6,494 nucleotides of DNA from Spirochaetaceae bacterium (GCA_031258625.1 JAIRMO010000200.1:1-6494); one strand, 5' to 3'; counted from the first letter of the stretch, positions 1-4,875 are shown. Program-made: numbers and translations. The notes: generated by a model from the sequence alone, not told the origin.

Positions 1-24
1 GCTGAAGATTTACCTTACCTGGCA

Positions 25-45
25 GGGGGGGTGGGGGGGGGGGGG
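25..45. repeat. Poly-G tract (G7-T-G13)
   Basis: Seven G, one T and then thirteen G lie in a row. Homopolymeric G tracts are known in Treponema pallidum as slippage-prone sites that change expression by phase variation. Here the tract lies at the end of two possible reading frames that stop at 48 and 70. It could be a variable 3' end, a variable intergenic element, or partly a sequencing or assembly error. It could also fold as a G-quadruplex. Confidence 0.75.
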
Positions 46-131
46 TAGAGACAGTTCTAGCGTATCATAAAAAATGCGCGAGGAAAAAAACCGGCTGTTC
101 AAACAGACGGACATACCCACACCCCTTTTGA

Positions 132-166
132 GGACTCCGCCGGAACAATTCCGGGTAGATGAGTCC
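132..166. repeat. Nested inverted repeat
   Basis: Outer arms GGACTC (132-137) and GAGTCC (161-166) enclose inner arms CCGGAA (140-145) and TTCCGG (149-154) with a 3-nt loop. All twelve base pairs are perfect. As RNA this would be a stem with an asymmetric internal loop. As DNA it could be a protein site. No T-tract follows it, so it is not a standard terminator. Confidence 0.55.
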
Positions 167-193
167 GTATCTTAAATATAAGGCTGTGGAAAC

Positions 194-280
194 AAAAAAA
201 CAAGTTTTTTATGAAAAAAAGGGTTTTTTTATGGAAAAATCAAGGGGAAAAGGCGGTTTTTTGAAAAATAAGCCTTTTTT
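194..280. promoter_or_regulatory. Phased A/T tracts, probable intrinsically curved DNA
   Basis: Runs of A or T occur at 194-200 (A7), 205-210 (T6), 214-220 (A7), 224-230 (T7), 235-239 (A5), 248-251 (A4), 257-262 (T6), 264-268 (A5) and 275-280 (T6). Most centres are about 10 bp apart. A-tracts on either strand bend DNA toward the minor groove at the tract centre, so this spacing should add up to strong curvature. Such DNA often lies upstream of bacterial promoters or binds nucleoid proteins. The curvature is inferred, not measured. Confidence 0.5.
248..280 (+). terminator. Weak terminator-like hairpin with T tail
   Basis: Arms AAAAGGC (248-254) and GCCTTTT (272-278) flank a 17-nt AT-rich loop, with two more T after the arm. 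Only three pairs are G-C and the loop is long, so this is a poor rho-independent terminator. It could still end a transcript entering from the left. It overlaps the phased A/T tracts, which may explain it entirely. Confidence 0.22.
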
Positions 281-375
281 GGGGGAGCGAACGGATCGGA
301 GCCGGATCCACGGCGACCCTTCCCCTGAATTCGCCGAACTTGGGTAAAAAAAAACAGTTTTAGCTCTTTTATTCG

Positions 376-395
376 ATATCCGGATATATTATACT
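376..395 (+). promoter_or_regulatory. 12-bp perfect palindrome overlapping a possible -10 box
   Basis: ATATCCGGATAT at 376-387 is a perfect palindrome. It abuts and overlaps AT-rich hexamers that resemble a -10 element: TATTAT at 387-392 and TATACT at 390-395. No good -35 element lies 16-18 bp upstream, so the promoter call is weak. If it is used, the palindrome would be well placed for a repressor, and the TPR operon would have a leader of about 215 nt. Confidence 0.3.
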
Positions 396-418
396 TGAAT
401 AGACGGTACAAAAATTCG

Positions 419-499
419 TGAAGTCCCGCAACGGGTTGCTTCATACCGCCCTATAAGATTTCGTTTAAGATGAGGCGGTTTCAAAACAACCGAGTTTTG
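419..499 (+). promoter_or_regulatory. Series of hairpins in the possible leader of the TPR operon
   Basis: Three inverted repeats follow one another. The first has outer arms TGAAG/CTTCA (419-443) around an inner CCCG-CAA-CGGG. The second is ACCGCC (445-450) with GGCGGT (474-479). The third is CAAAAC (482-487) with GTTTTG (494-499) and a 6-nt loop. They lie between the possible -10 box near 390 and the gene at 617. They may form a structured 5' leader, but I recognise no known riboswitch class. Confidence 0.3.
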
Positions 500-616
500 G
501 GCCGGATCGTGTAAAGATTGAAAAAAATTGAGGATTACGCCGGATTTCATGATGTTTTTTTTCGATCTAGGACTCAAGTTAAAAAGAGGTTATAGTTTTA
601 ATCTAGGAGGGGTAAA

Positions 617-1168
617 ATGGAAACGGCGTCTTTTCTTAATGATTCCGGAATCGCGTTGACCGAAGCAAACCGCCCTAATGAGGCGATTTCCTTATTTCAA
701 AAGGCCCTGATCATGGAGCCGGAAAACCCCCTCCTCTGGCTGAATCTGGGGATAGCCCAGCAGCGGACCGGTGATTATGAGGAAGCCTTGAGCAGTTTTC
801 AGCGGGCCCTCTGTATTGATGACAACCTCGCCGAAGCCTGGGTTTCCATGGGCTTGATCCATTACGAACTGGAACAATTTGATTCGGCGGAAGAATGTTA
901 CCAAGCCGCCTTGTTACGGGATAAGGATGTCCCCAAAACCTGGAACAACCTGGGGGTGCTTTATTTTGTTGAGGGCAGTTATGAAGAAGCCCGGCATTGT
1001 TTTGAAAAAGCCATAAGTTTGGTTCCCCTTTATCAGGACGCCCTGTACAACTTGCGGGACACCTGCCGGGAATTACAGGATTTCCGGGCGGCGGCGGAAT
1101 TTGAACGGATCCTTTCGGAATTATCCACCCGGATGGGGTACTATTTCCGTCAAAATTACAACGAATAA
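617..1168 (+). CDS. Tetratricopeptide repeat (TPR) protein
   Basis: A 183-residue protein made almost entirely of TPR helical hairpins, which usually act as protein-binding scaffolds. About five units are visible, at roughly residues 5-37, 38-70, 71-104, 105-138 and a weaker one at 139-169. Each carries the usual spacing of small and aromatic residues, for example W41..LG, A60..FQRAL, W109-NNLG and A125..FEKA. I see no signal peptide or membrane segment, so it is probably cytoplasmic. The ATG at 617 is supported by a strong Shine-Dalgarno AGGAGGGG at 605-612. It is the first gene of a tight plus-strand set, with 12 bp separating it from the YmdB-like gene. The binding partner is unknown; products of the downstream genes are possible candidates. 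The family is certain, the specific role is not. Confidence 0.9.
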   Translation: METASFLNDSGIALTEANRPNEAISLFQKALIMEPENPLLWLNLGIAQQRTGDYEEALSSFQRALCIDDNLAEAWVSMGLIHYELEQFDSAEECYQAALLRDKDVPKTWNNLGVLYFVEGSYEEARHCFEKAISLVPLYQDALYNLRDTCRELQDFRAAAEFERILSELSTRMGYYFRQNYNE

Positions 1169-1180
1169 AGAACAGGCAAT

Positions 1181-2023
1181 ATGAACATCCTCTATGTAGC
1201 GGAAATTGTCGGTAAAGCCGGGGTTTATGCCTTTAAGAAAGGACTGGCCGAACTCAAACAGAAAAATTCCATTGATTTTGTTATTGCCTGCGGCGACGGG
1301 GCCACCGGCGGGAACGGTCTCGGCAGAAACCACGCGGCTTATTTACACAAACTGGGGGCGGATGTCCTTACCACCGGGGAATGTTGTTTTTATAAGAAGG
1401 ATCTGGTGGAAAACATGGAGCATATCCCCTATGTACTGCGGCCTTTCAACCTGAACCCCGGAGCCCCCGGGGTCGGTTCCCGGATTTTTAAAGCCGGAAA
1501 GGACAAAATAGGGGTGGCGGTACTGTTGGGTCAAAACGGATTCGGAAAACTCCATAGCGACAACCCCTTTTCCGTTCTTCCGGTCCTGCTGGAACGGCTC
1601 CGCCAGGAAACCCCCCTGGTGATTATTGATTTTCACGCCGGGGCTACCGCGGAAAAACGCACCCTTTTCACCCTTGCTGCGGGACATTGTTCGGTGGTAA
1701 TCGGTTCCCATAGCCGGGTCCAGACCGCCGATGAGGAGATCCTCTCCGGGGGTACCGCGGTAATTACCGACGCGGGCCGGACCGGCAGCCAGGATTCCGT
1801 GGGGGGAACCGATAAAACCGAACGGATCACCGAGTACCTGACGGGCATCCCCGACTGGACCCGGGACGCCTGGGACCGGCCCGAACTCCAGGGAGTGCTT
1901 GTTGAACTGGACAAGGCCGGAACGGCCCGTTCCATACAACGGATCCGCCATGCCCTGCCGGAGGTAAAAGCCCCGGAACTAAGTTCCCCGGAAGAAAACG
2001 TCCAAGAGGAACCCCGTGATTAA
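1181..2023 (+). CDS. YmdB/TIGR00282-family metallophosphoesterase homologue, active site degraded
   Basis: A 280-residue protein matching the YmdB family (2',3'-cyclic-nucleotide 2'-phosphodiesterase) from end to end. Visible family blocks are the N-terminal ILYVAEIVGKAG, the DFVIACGDGATGG region, the DFHAGATAEK block (150-159), GSHSRVQTADE (175-185) and ITDAGRTGSQDSV (195-207). By alignment from memory with B. subtilis YmdB, several metal or catalytic positions differ: Asp8 is Glu8, Glu39 is Asp39, Asn40 is Gly40, Asn67 is Glu67, His68 is Cys68, and the last His of the HTHVQTADE motif is Arg179. His152 and His177 remain. It is therefore probably a pseudoenzyme or an enzyme with altered metal use. 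An acidic tail (about 262-280) follows the domain. The Shine-Dalgarno before the ATG is weak, suggesting translational coupling to the TPR gene. The 3' end overlaps the next gene by 8 bp. Confidence 0.88.
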   Translation: MNILYVAEIVGKAGVYAFKKGLAELKQKNSIDFVIACGDGATGGNGLGRNHAAYLHKLGADVLTTGECCFYKKDLVENMEHIPYVLRPFNLNPGAPGVGSRIFKAGKDKIGVAVLLGQNGFGKLHSDNPFSVLPVLLERLRQETPLVIIDFHAGATAEKRTLFTLAAGHCSVVIGSHSRVQTADEEILSGGTAVITDAGRTGSQDSVGGTDKTERITEYLTGIPDWTRDAWDRPELQGVLVELDKAGTARSIQRIRHALPEVKAPELSSPEENVQEEPRD

Positions 2024-2600
2024 AACCGGCAGGGTCCGGGAAATGTCCGGGGATCTGGTGATCATAGACCTGGATCGGACCGGGGCCTGTGGGGGGTGTG
2101 GATACGGGGAACCCCGGAACAGGGCCTGCGGTATCGCGGTTGAAGAAAAAAAATACGGCGGCGGGGAATTTTCCGGCCCAAACACAAAGCCAACGGGTTT
2201 ACCCCGTGGGACCCCCGCTTCCTATGAGGTATGCCGGCCCAATCCGGGGCGTTTAATCGCCCTGAACCGGGAAAAACTTCCCCTTAGCCCAGGACAGCGG
2301 GTAGCGGTGAAGTTCCCCCCCGGTTCCGTCCTCGCCCAGACCCTGGCGGCCCTGCTGCCCCCCCTGTTGGGCCTTATCGCGGGGTATGTCCTGGGGGGGC
2401 TCTGGGGCTCCCCGGCCGGGAATCAGGTCCCGCGGGCCGCGGCTGGGGGCGTGGGGTTCGTTATTTTCGCCGGGATTGTTTATTTTATCCGTAAATATCT
2501 TCCCCCCGGGAGGCCAACCGTAGTATATTATATGGAGGATACTATATCCTGCCTAAAGGATCGCTCTCAGGAGGGTCCATTTAATCTGGCCGGGCCGTAA
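2016..2600 (+). CDS. RseC/MucC-like integral membrane protein
   Basis: A 194-residue protein with the layout of the RseC/MucC family (SoxR-reducing system protein RseC). It has an N-terminal cysteine cluster (Cys25, Cys28, Cys38, in the pattern ACGGCG...ACG), then a segment LPLSPGQRVAVKF near residue 95, then two membrane helices at about 106-131 and 141-162, and a C-terminal tail. In enterics RseC modulates sigma-E signalling and acts with Rnf/Rsx-type electron transfer to reduce SoxR. Neither partner is visible here. The protein is longer than E. coli RseC (about 159 residues), with an apparent extra segment around 44-78 that holds another cysteine, Cys73. The start is GTG at 2016, with AGAGGA at 2005-2010 as ribosome site. 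It overlaps the YmdB-like gene by 8 bp, so co-translation is likely. Confidence 0.75.
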   Translation: MIKTGRVREMSGDLVIIDLDRTGACGGCGYGEPRNRACGIAVEEKKYGGGEFSGPNTKPTGLPRGTPASYEVCRPNPGRLIALNREKLPLSPGQRVAVKFPPGSVLAQTLAALLPPLLGLIAGYVLGGLWGSPAGNQVPRAAAGGVGFVIFAGIVYFIRKYLPPGRPTVVYYMEDTISCLKDRSQEGPFNLAGP

Positions 2601-2644
2601 GGCCGGCCGCATCGGTGGATGCAAAGGAGCCTGTTATGAAAGGC
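2588..2644 (+). promoter_or_regulatory. Three adjacent hairpins around the rseC stop and hsp20 start
   Basis: The first stem pairs 2588-2596 with 2601-2608 (GGCCGGCC, one bulged G at 2594). It is capped by GTAA, a GNRA-type loop whose last three bases are the stop codon of the RseC-like gene. The second is GCATC (2609-2613) with GATGC (2618-2622) and a 4-nt loop, directly abutting the first. The Shine-Dalgarno AAGGAG (2624-2629) follows, and its last base opens a short third stem, GCCT (2629-2632) with AGGC (2641-2644), whose loop holds the hsp20 ATG. No U-tract follows, so this is not a plain terminator. It may protect or set the expression of hsp20. Confidence 0.45.
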
Positions 2645-3187
2645 AGTAAGGGGTACATGGATTTGGGTACCATATTTGACGAGATCTTCGAAGCCGCTCA
2701 AAATTTCAGCGACGAATTTCATCGGAATTTTGAATTCGGCGGCAGACCGGACGGATTCGGCAGGCGGGGGCCATTTGACGAAAACATCGACTATTACCCC
2801 AATTACTCCTACCCTCCCATGAACGTGTATATGACCGGGAACCGGAGCATGATCTTTGAGTTTGCCCTGGCGGGATTTGATGAAAAGGACATCAGCCTAT
2901 CCTTTCAGGGGGATTACATGGTGTTTTCCGCCCAAATAAATGACGATACCCCCCAGGAGCGGGCTGAAACAAACCGTTCCGTGGATGAAAGCGTCCATTA
3001 CTTTAAACGCCGGCTTAAACTCAAGGACATTGAAAAACAAAAGTACTATGTACCCCTGGATAAATACGCCCAGGATCAGGTCAAGGCGGTATTCAAAAAC
3101 GGCATCCTCAAGGTTACCGTGCCCCCAAAGGACGAGCCGGATCAGAACGACGGCATTAAAATAGAAATAATTAAAGAAGAAAACTAA
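2636..3187 (+). CDS. Hsp20-family small heat-shock protein (alpha-crystallin domain)
   Basis: From the ATG at 2636 the protein has 183 residues. This start is preferred because AAGGAG (2624-2629) lies 6 nt upstream; an in-frame GTG at 2615 would add seven residues but has no ribosome site. The N-terminal arm (1-60) is rich in Phe, Gly and Asp, as usual for small heat-shock proteins. The alpha-crystallin domain spans about 61-165 and ends in the family signature AVFKNGILKVTVP (151-163), which matches the AxxxNGvL pattern. The tail carries I-x-I motifs (174-178) that typically dock on neighbouring subunits during oligomer assembly. The expected role is ATP-independent holding of unfolding proteins in the cytoplasm. 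It is the last gene of the operon. I see no CIRCE operator upstream. Confidence 0.92.
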   Translation: MKGSKGYMDLGTIFDEIFEAAQNFSDEFHRNFEFGGRPDGFGRRGPFDENIDYYPNYSYPPMNVYMTGNRSMIFEFALAGFDEKDISLSFQGDYMVFSAQINDDTPQERAETNRSVDESVHYFKRRLKLKDIEKQKYYVPLDKYAQDQVKAVFKNGILKVTVPPKDEPDQNDGIKIEIIKEEN

Positions 3188-3363
3188 GGCCGCTCCAAAA
3201 GCCCGCCGGGGCGGGAAGTACCCCTTGATTGGAAGGCGGGGGGTCATACCTGTAAGCACACGTGCTGCGGCTTGCCCGTTTCGGGACAGACCTTTCCCCG
3301 GGGAGTTTTCGGCTTGGGGAGGACCGGGGAACTGATTCGGAATCCGGGGCGGATTGGCGCCGC
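3188..3363. other. Intergenic region between convergent hsp20 and RAYT-like genes
   Basis: About 175 bp without a supported gene. It contains the hairpin at 3202-3215 and a small inverted repeat AGCAC-AC-GTGCT at 3255-3266. The rest is GC-rich with no coding signal that I can defend. No strong plus-strand terminator with a T-tract follows hsp20. Confidence 0.5.
3202..3215 (-). terminator. Short GC hairpin, possible terminator of the minus-strand gene
   Basis: CCCGC (3202-3206) pairs with GCGGG (3211-3215) around a 4-nt loop. On the minus strand the stem is followed by TTTT (complement of AAAA at 3197-3200), so it could weakly terminate the RAYT-like transcript. On the plus strand no T-run follows. 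It may serve both convergent genes through structure alone. Confidence 0.28.
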
Positions 3364-3906
3364 CTATCCGGGGGCCGGGGCGGGGATAAGGGGGAATATG
3401 CGGGGGAAAGCGGTTTGGATTGCCGTTTCCCCATACCGGGGTCGGACCCCGGTGTTCGTGTCCCAGGATTTGCCCCCGATGTCCGTACAATAGGGTCTGA
3501 CCCCAGTGTCCGTATCCCCCCGTCCCGCTCCGGCATCCTCCTCCGGCGGCTCCCCCTCCACTATCCGCGATCCATACCGGTCCCCCCAGATATGCCCGAT
3601 CCGGCCCTCCGCCCGGTTGTACCGCTGGGCGAACACCTGTTTCAGCCACTTCATGATTGTGGGCAGTTCCAGCCCGTCCGCGGGTCTGATATAAAACGTC
3701 AGCCGGTCATCCGCAAGACAGAGTCCGCGAATCTCGAAAACGAACCGAAGTTTCGTCTCCCGGAGTACCCGGGCGAACAGGGCCAGGGCCTTATTGGGGA
3801 CAGTCGCCGCGGCGCCTGTCCCTAAGCGGAACAGGGGTTCCCGGTTGTTGACGCGAGTACGGATTTCGTACCACACCCCTTGTCTCAATACTCGTAATGA
3901 TCTCAT
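3364..3906 (-). CDS. RAYT/IS200-like (Y1 transposase) protein lacking the HUH histidines
   Basis: From ATG at 3906 (minus strand) the product has 180 residues. The core matches REP-associated tyrosine transposases: VWYEIRTRVNNREPLF (11-26), the FxFEIRGLCL strand, and the block IMKWLKQ...QRYNRAEGRIGHIWGDRYGS (84-113), which corresponds to the conserved N-R-x-x-G-R-x-G-x-x-W-x-x-R-Y region of RAYT proteins. Where the family has the metal-binding H-x-H, this protein reads LADDRLTFYIRP (64-75), with Arg68 and Thr70 in place of the histidines. DNA cleavage is therefore unlikely. Tyr96 and Tyr111 are possible remnants of the active region. Residues 29-37 are encoded by a palindrome, and the tail (130-165) by 27-bp tandem repeats. 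An upstream TTG at 3963 would add 19 residues but has little support. No strong ribosome site is visible. Confidence 0.72.
   Translation of the reverse strand: MRSLRVLRQGVWYEIRTRVNNREPLFRLGTGAAATVPNKALALFARVLRETKLRFVFEIRGLCLADDRLTFYIRPADGLELPTIMKWLKQVFAQRYNRAEGRIGHIWGDRYGSRIVEGEPPEEDAGAGRGDTDTGVRPYCTDIGGKSWDTNTGVRPRYGETAIQTAFPRIFPLIPAPAPG
3370..3394 (+). other. Potential G-quadruplex at the 3' end of the RAYT-like gene
   Basis: Four runs of at least four G (3370-3374, 3377-3380, 3382-3385, 3390-3394) are separated by loops of 2, 1 and 4 nt, and a fifth G5 run lies at 3402-3406. This fits the canonical quadruplex pattern on the plus strand. On the minus strand it encodes the Pro/Ala-rich end of the RAYT-like protein. 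Formation in the cell is inferred. Confidence 0.5.
3412..3519. repeat. 27-bp imperfect tandem repeats with REP-like palindromes
   Basis: Four 27-bp units lie at 3412-3438, 3439-3465, 3466-3492 and 3493-3519. Units two and four agree at 22 of 26 aligned bases (3439-3464 against 3493-3518); the others are more diverged. Two palindromes sit in this array: ACCGGGGTC-G-GACCCCGGT at 3435-3453 (9-bp arms) and GGGTC-T-GACCC at 3493-3503. On the minus strand the units encode 9-residue repeats, GDTDTGVRP, YCTDIGGKS, WDTNTGVRP and the weak RYGETAIQT. The GGGTC-N-GACCC core resembles REP sequences found beside RAYT genes. Confidence 0.7.
3797..3822. repeat. 26-bp palindrome inside the RAYT-like coding sequence
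   Basis: Outer arms GGGACAG (3797-3803) and CTGTCCC (3816-3822) continue inward through CGCCG/CGGCG to the centre, giving 12 of 13 matched pairs; the only mismatch is 3804/3815. It encodes the low-complexity stretch GTGAAATVP (residues 29-37), between two conserved blocks of the protein. This suggests in-frame insertion of a REP-like element. Confidence 0.65.
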
Positions 3907-3977
3907 AGAAAATATATGCGCCCGGCGGCCGTTTTGCTTTAGTAAAGGGGCCGGAAATTTCAAATTCCGAATATCTA

Positions 3978-4006
3978 TTGAATACGGGAAGGGAAATTTT
4001 TATAAT
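3978..4006 (+). promoter_or_regulatory. Sigma70-type promoter for the barrel/phosphoesterase unit
   Basis: TTGAAT (3978-3983, four of six to TTGACA), a 17-bp spacer and a perfect TATAAT (4001-4006) form the best promoter in the window. Transcription should start near 4012-4014, giving a leader of about 170 nt before the gene at 4183. It lies just upstream of the divergent RAYT-like gene. Confidence 0.7.
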
Positions 4007-4093
4007 TACTATAGGAATCTTTGAAAACCTTCGTTTTTGGGGTTTCTTGCGAAAGTTATTTGGAAACTGAGGGGCCCGAACTCCATTTAATGA

Positions 4094-4125
4094 ACCTCCC
4101 CACCCTAAGGGGGGTATAAGACCCC
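4094..4125 (+). promoter_or_regulatory. Mutually exclusive hairpins in the leader
   Basis: The G-run at 4109-4115 can pair upstream (ACCTCCC 4094-4100 with GGGGGGT 4109-4115, one G-U pair) or downstream (GGGGT 4111-4115 with ACCCC 4121-4125). Both cannot form at once. A further stem CCTTT (4158-4162) with AAAGG (4167-4171) lies next to the ribosome site at 4170-4176. This resembles an attenuator or switch, but no T-tract follows and no known riboswitch is recognised. Confidence 0.38.
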
Positions 4126-4182
4126 GTTGCGGATAAGGTCAAATTGAGGAACCGGTCCCTTTAGACAAAGGTGGAGATTGTT

Positions 4183-4875
4183 TTGGTAAAAACATGGGTG
4201 GGGATGGGTCTTTTTTGTTTTTTATTACCGATGGTCCACGGGTTTGATATGGGCATTACCGAAAAAGAGTTGGGGGGTGAGTTTAGGGCGCGGTATGACC
4301 GGGTTTTTCTCAACTATTTTGACATGGCAATCCATGGTTCCCTGGAATTAAAAAACCGGCTGGCTCTGAACGGCGGAATCGCCCTGGAATTTTTGGAGGA
4401 CACCCCGAATCTCAATGTCTTTACCAAGGGAGAAACGGCCCTGCCCCTGCCCGTACCCCTCTACGTTGCCCTTACCTATGTATATAACCGTATGCCGGAT
4501 TATCGAACCACCGTACATTCGGTCGTTCCCGGCCTCTCTTTGAAGGGCCGGAGGGCGGGTGTTTCCCTGGGTTCCCCCCTGCGGTTTACCTCATTTTATG
4601 CGGAACCGGCGGTATTTGAGATGGTTTTTTCCTTTTTAGTTTATGTTAATTTTTATTATTCCGATACGGCGAAATTCGGGATGCGCTGCGCTAATTTTGA
4701 CGACTATTTATTCGGTAATACCGGGGCCTATTTCCTTACGGCGTATTATTTTTGTTCTTTTTCAACGGGAATTTCCCTGATACATGAGCTGACCCTCTAC
4801 CAGACGGGCAGCATAACATTCGCCGCGAACATTTACGGCCTTTCCTACAAAGGAGGCGTAAAATTTCAGTGGTAA
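4183..4875 (+). CDS. Exported protein, probable outer-membrane beta-barrel
   Basis: I do not recognise a named family. With TTG at 4183 as start the product has 230 residues. The N-terminus MVKTWVGMGLFCFLLPMVHG looks like a signal peptide, with a plausible signal peptidase I site after VHG (20). The mature part is rich in alternating hydrophobic and aromatic residues, in stretches such as LYVALTYVYNRM, FSFLVYVNFYYS and AYFLTAYYFCSFSTG, and ends in KFQW. A terminal aromatic residue is typical of outer-membrane barrels. The TTG start is chosen because GGTGGAG (4170-4176) lies 6 nt upstream. An in-frame GTG at 4171 would add four residues, but the ribosome site would then fall inside the gene. 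It follows the promoter at 3978-4006 and a structured leader, and its 3' end overlaps the phosphoesterase gene by 7 bp. Confidence 0.6.
   Translation: MVKTWVGMGLFCFLLPMVHGFDMGITEKELGGEFRARYDRVFLNYFDMAIHGSLELKNRLALNGGIALEFLEDTPNLNVFTKGETALPLPVPLYVALTYVYNRMPDYRTTVHSVVPGLSLKGRRAGVSLGSPLRFTSFYAEPAVFEMVFSFLVYVNFYYSDTAKFGMRCANFDDYLFGNTGAYFLTAYYFCSFSTGISLIHELTLYQTGSITFAANIYGLSYKGGVKFQW

Larger units (their letters stand above)
1..616. other. Gene-free AT-rich region upstream of the TPR operon
   Basis: I find no convincing coding region here. Short frames exist, for example 159-347 on the plus strand, but they lack a Shine-Dalgarno site and recognisable sequence. The first bases could be the 3' end of an upstream gene: one frame stops at 46-48 and another at 68-70. 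Neither tail is recognisable. The region holds a poly-G tract, a nested inverted repeat, phased A/T tracts, a 12-bp palindrome at a possible -10 box and several hairpins, each listed separately. It most likely contains the promoter and leader of the operon starting at 617. Confidence 0.6.

Noticed and set aside
91..110. Minus-strand terminator (CTGTT/AACAG stem followed by T7 on the minus strand)
   Set aside because: The form fits a terminator, but the stem is short with a 2-nt loop, and no minus-strand gene is visible to the right of it before 3364.
159..347. 62-residue Lys-rich open frame on the plus strand
   Set aside because: It has no ribosome site, its composition follows the phased A/T tracts, and it has no recognisable motif.
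591..596. TATAGT as -10 box for the TPR operon
   Set aside because: No -35 element lies at a proper distance, and transcription would start almost on the ribosome site.
1343..1951. 202-residue minus-strand open frame
   Set aside because: It is a shadow of the YmdB-like gene, with no family features of its own.
2560..2636. CIRCE or ROSE-type heat-shock control element before hsp20
   Set aside because: No TTAGCACTC-like inverted repeat is present, and the ribosome site is not paired as in a ROSE thermometer.
3412..3519. CRISPR array
   Set aside because: The 27-bp units are contiguous with no spacers between them, and they keep a reading frame.
2897..3649. 250-residue minus-strand open frame across hsp20 and the intergenic region
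   Set aside because: It overlaps the clear Hsp20 coding sequence and the RAYT-like tail, and its Gly/Pro-rich sequence is typical of a shadow frame in GC-rich DNA.
3262..3825. 187-residue plus-strand open frame opposite the RAYT-like gene
   Set aside because: The minus strand carries the conserved RAYT blocks. The plus frame only mirrors the 27-bp repeats and GC-rich DNA.
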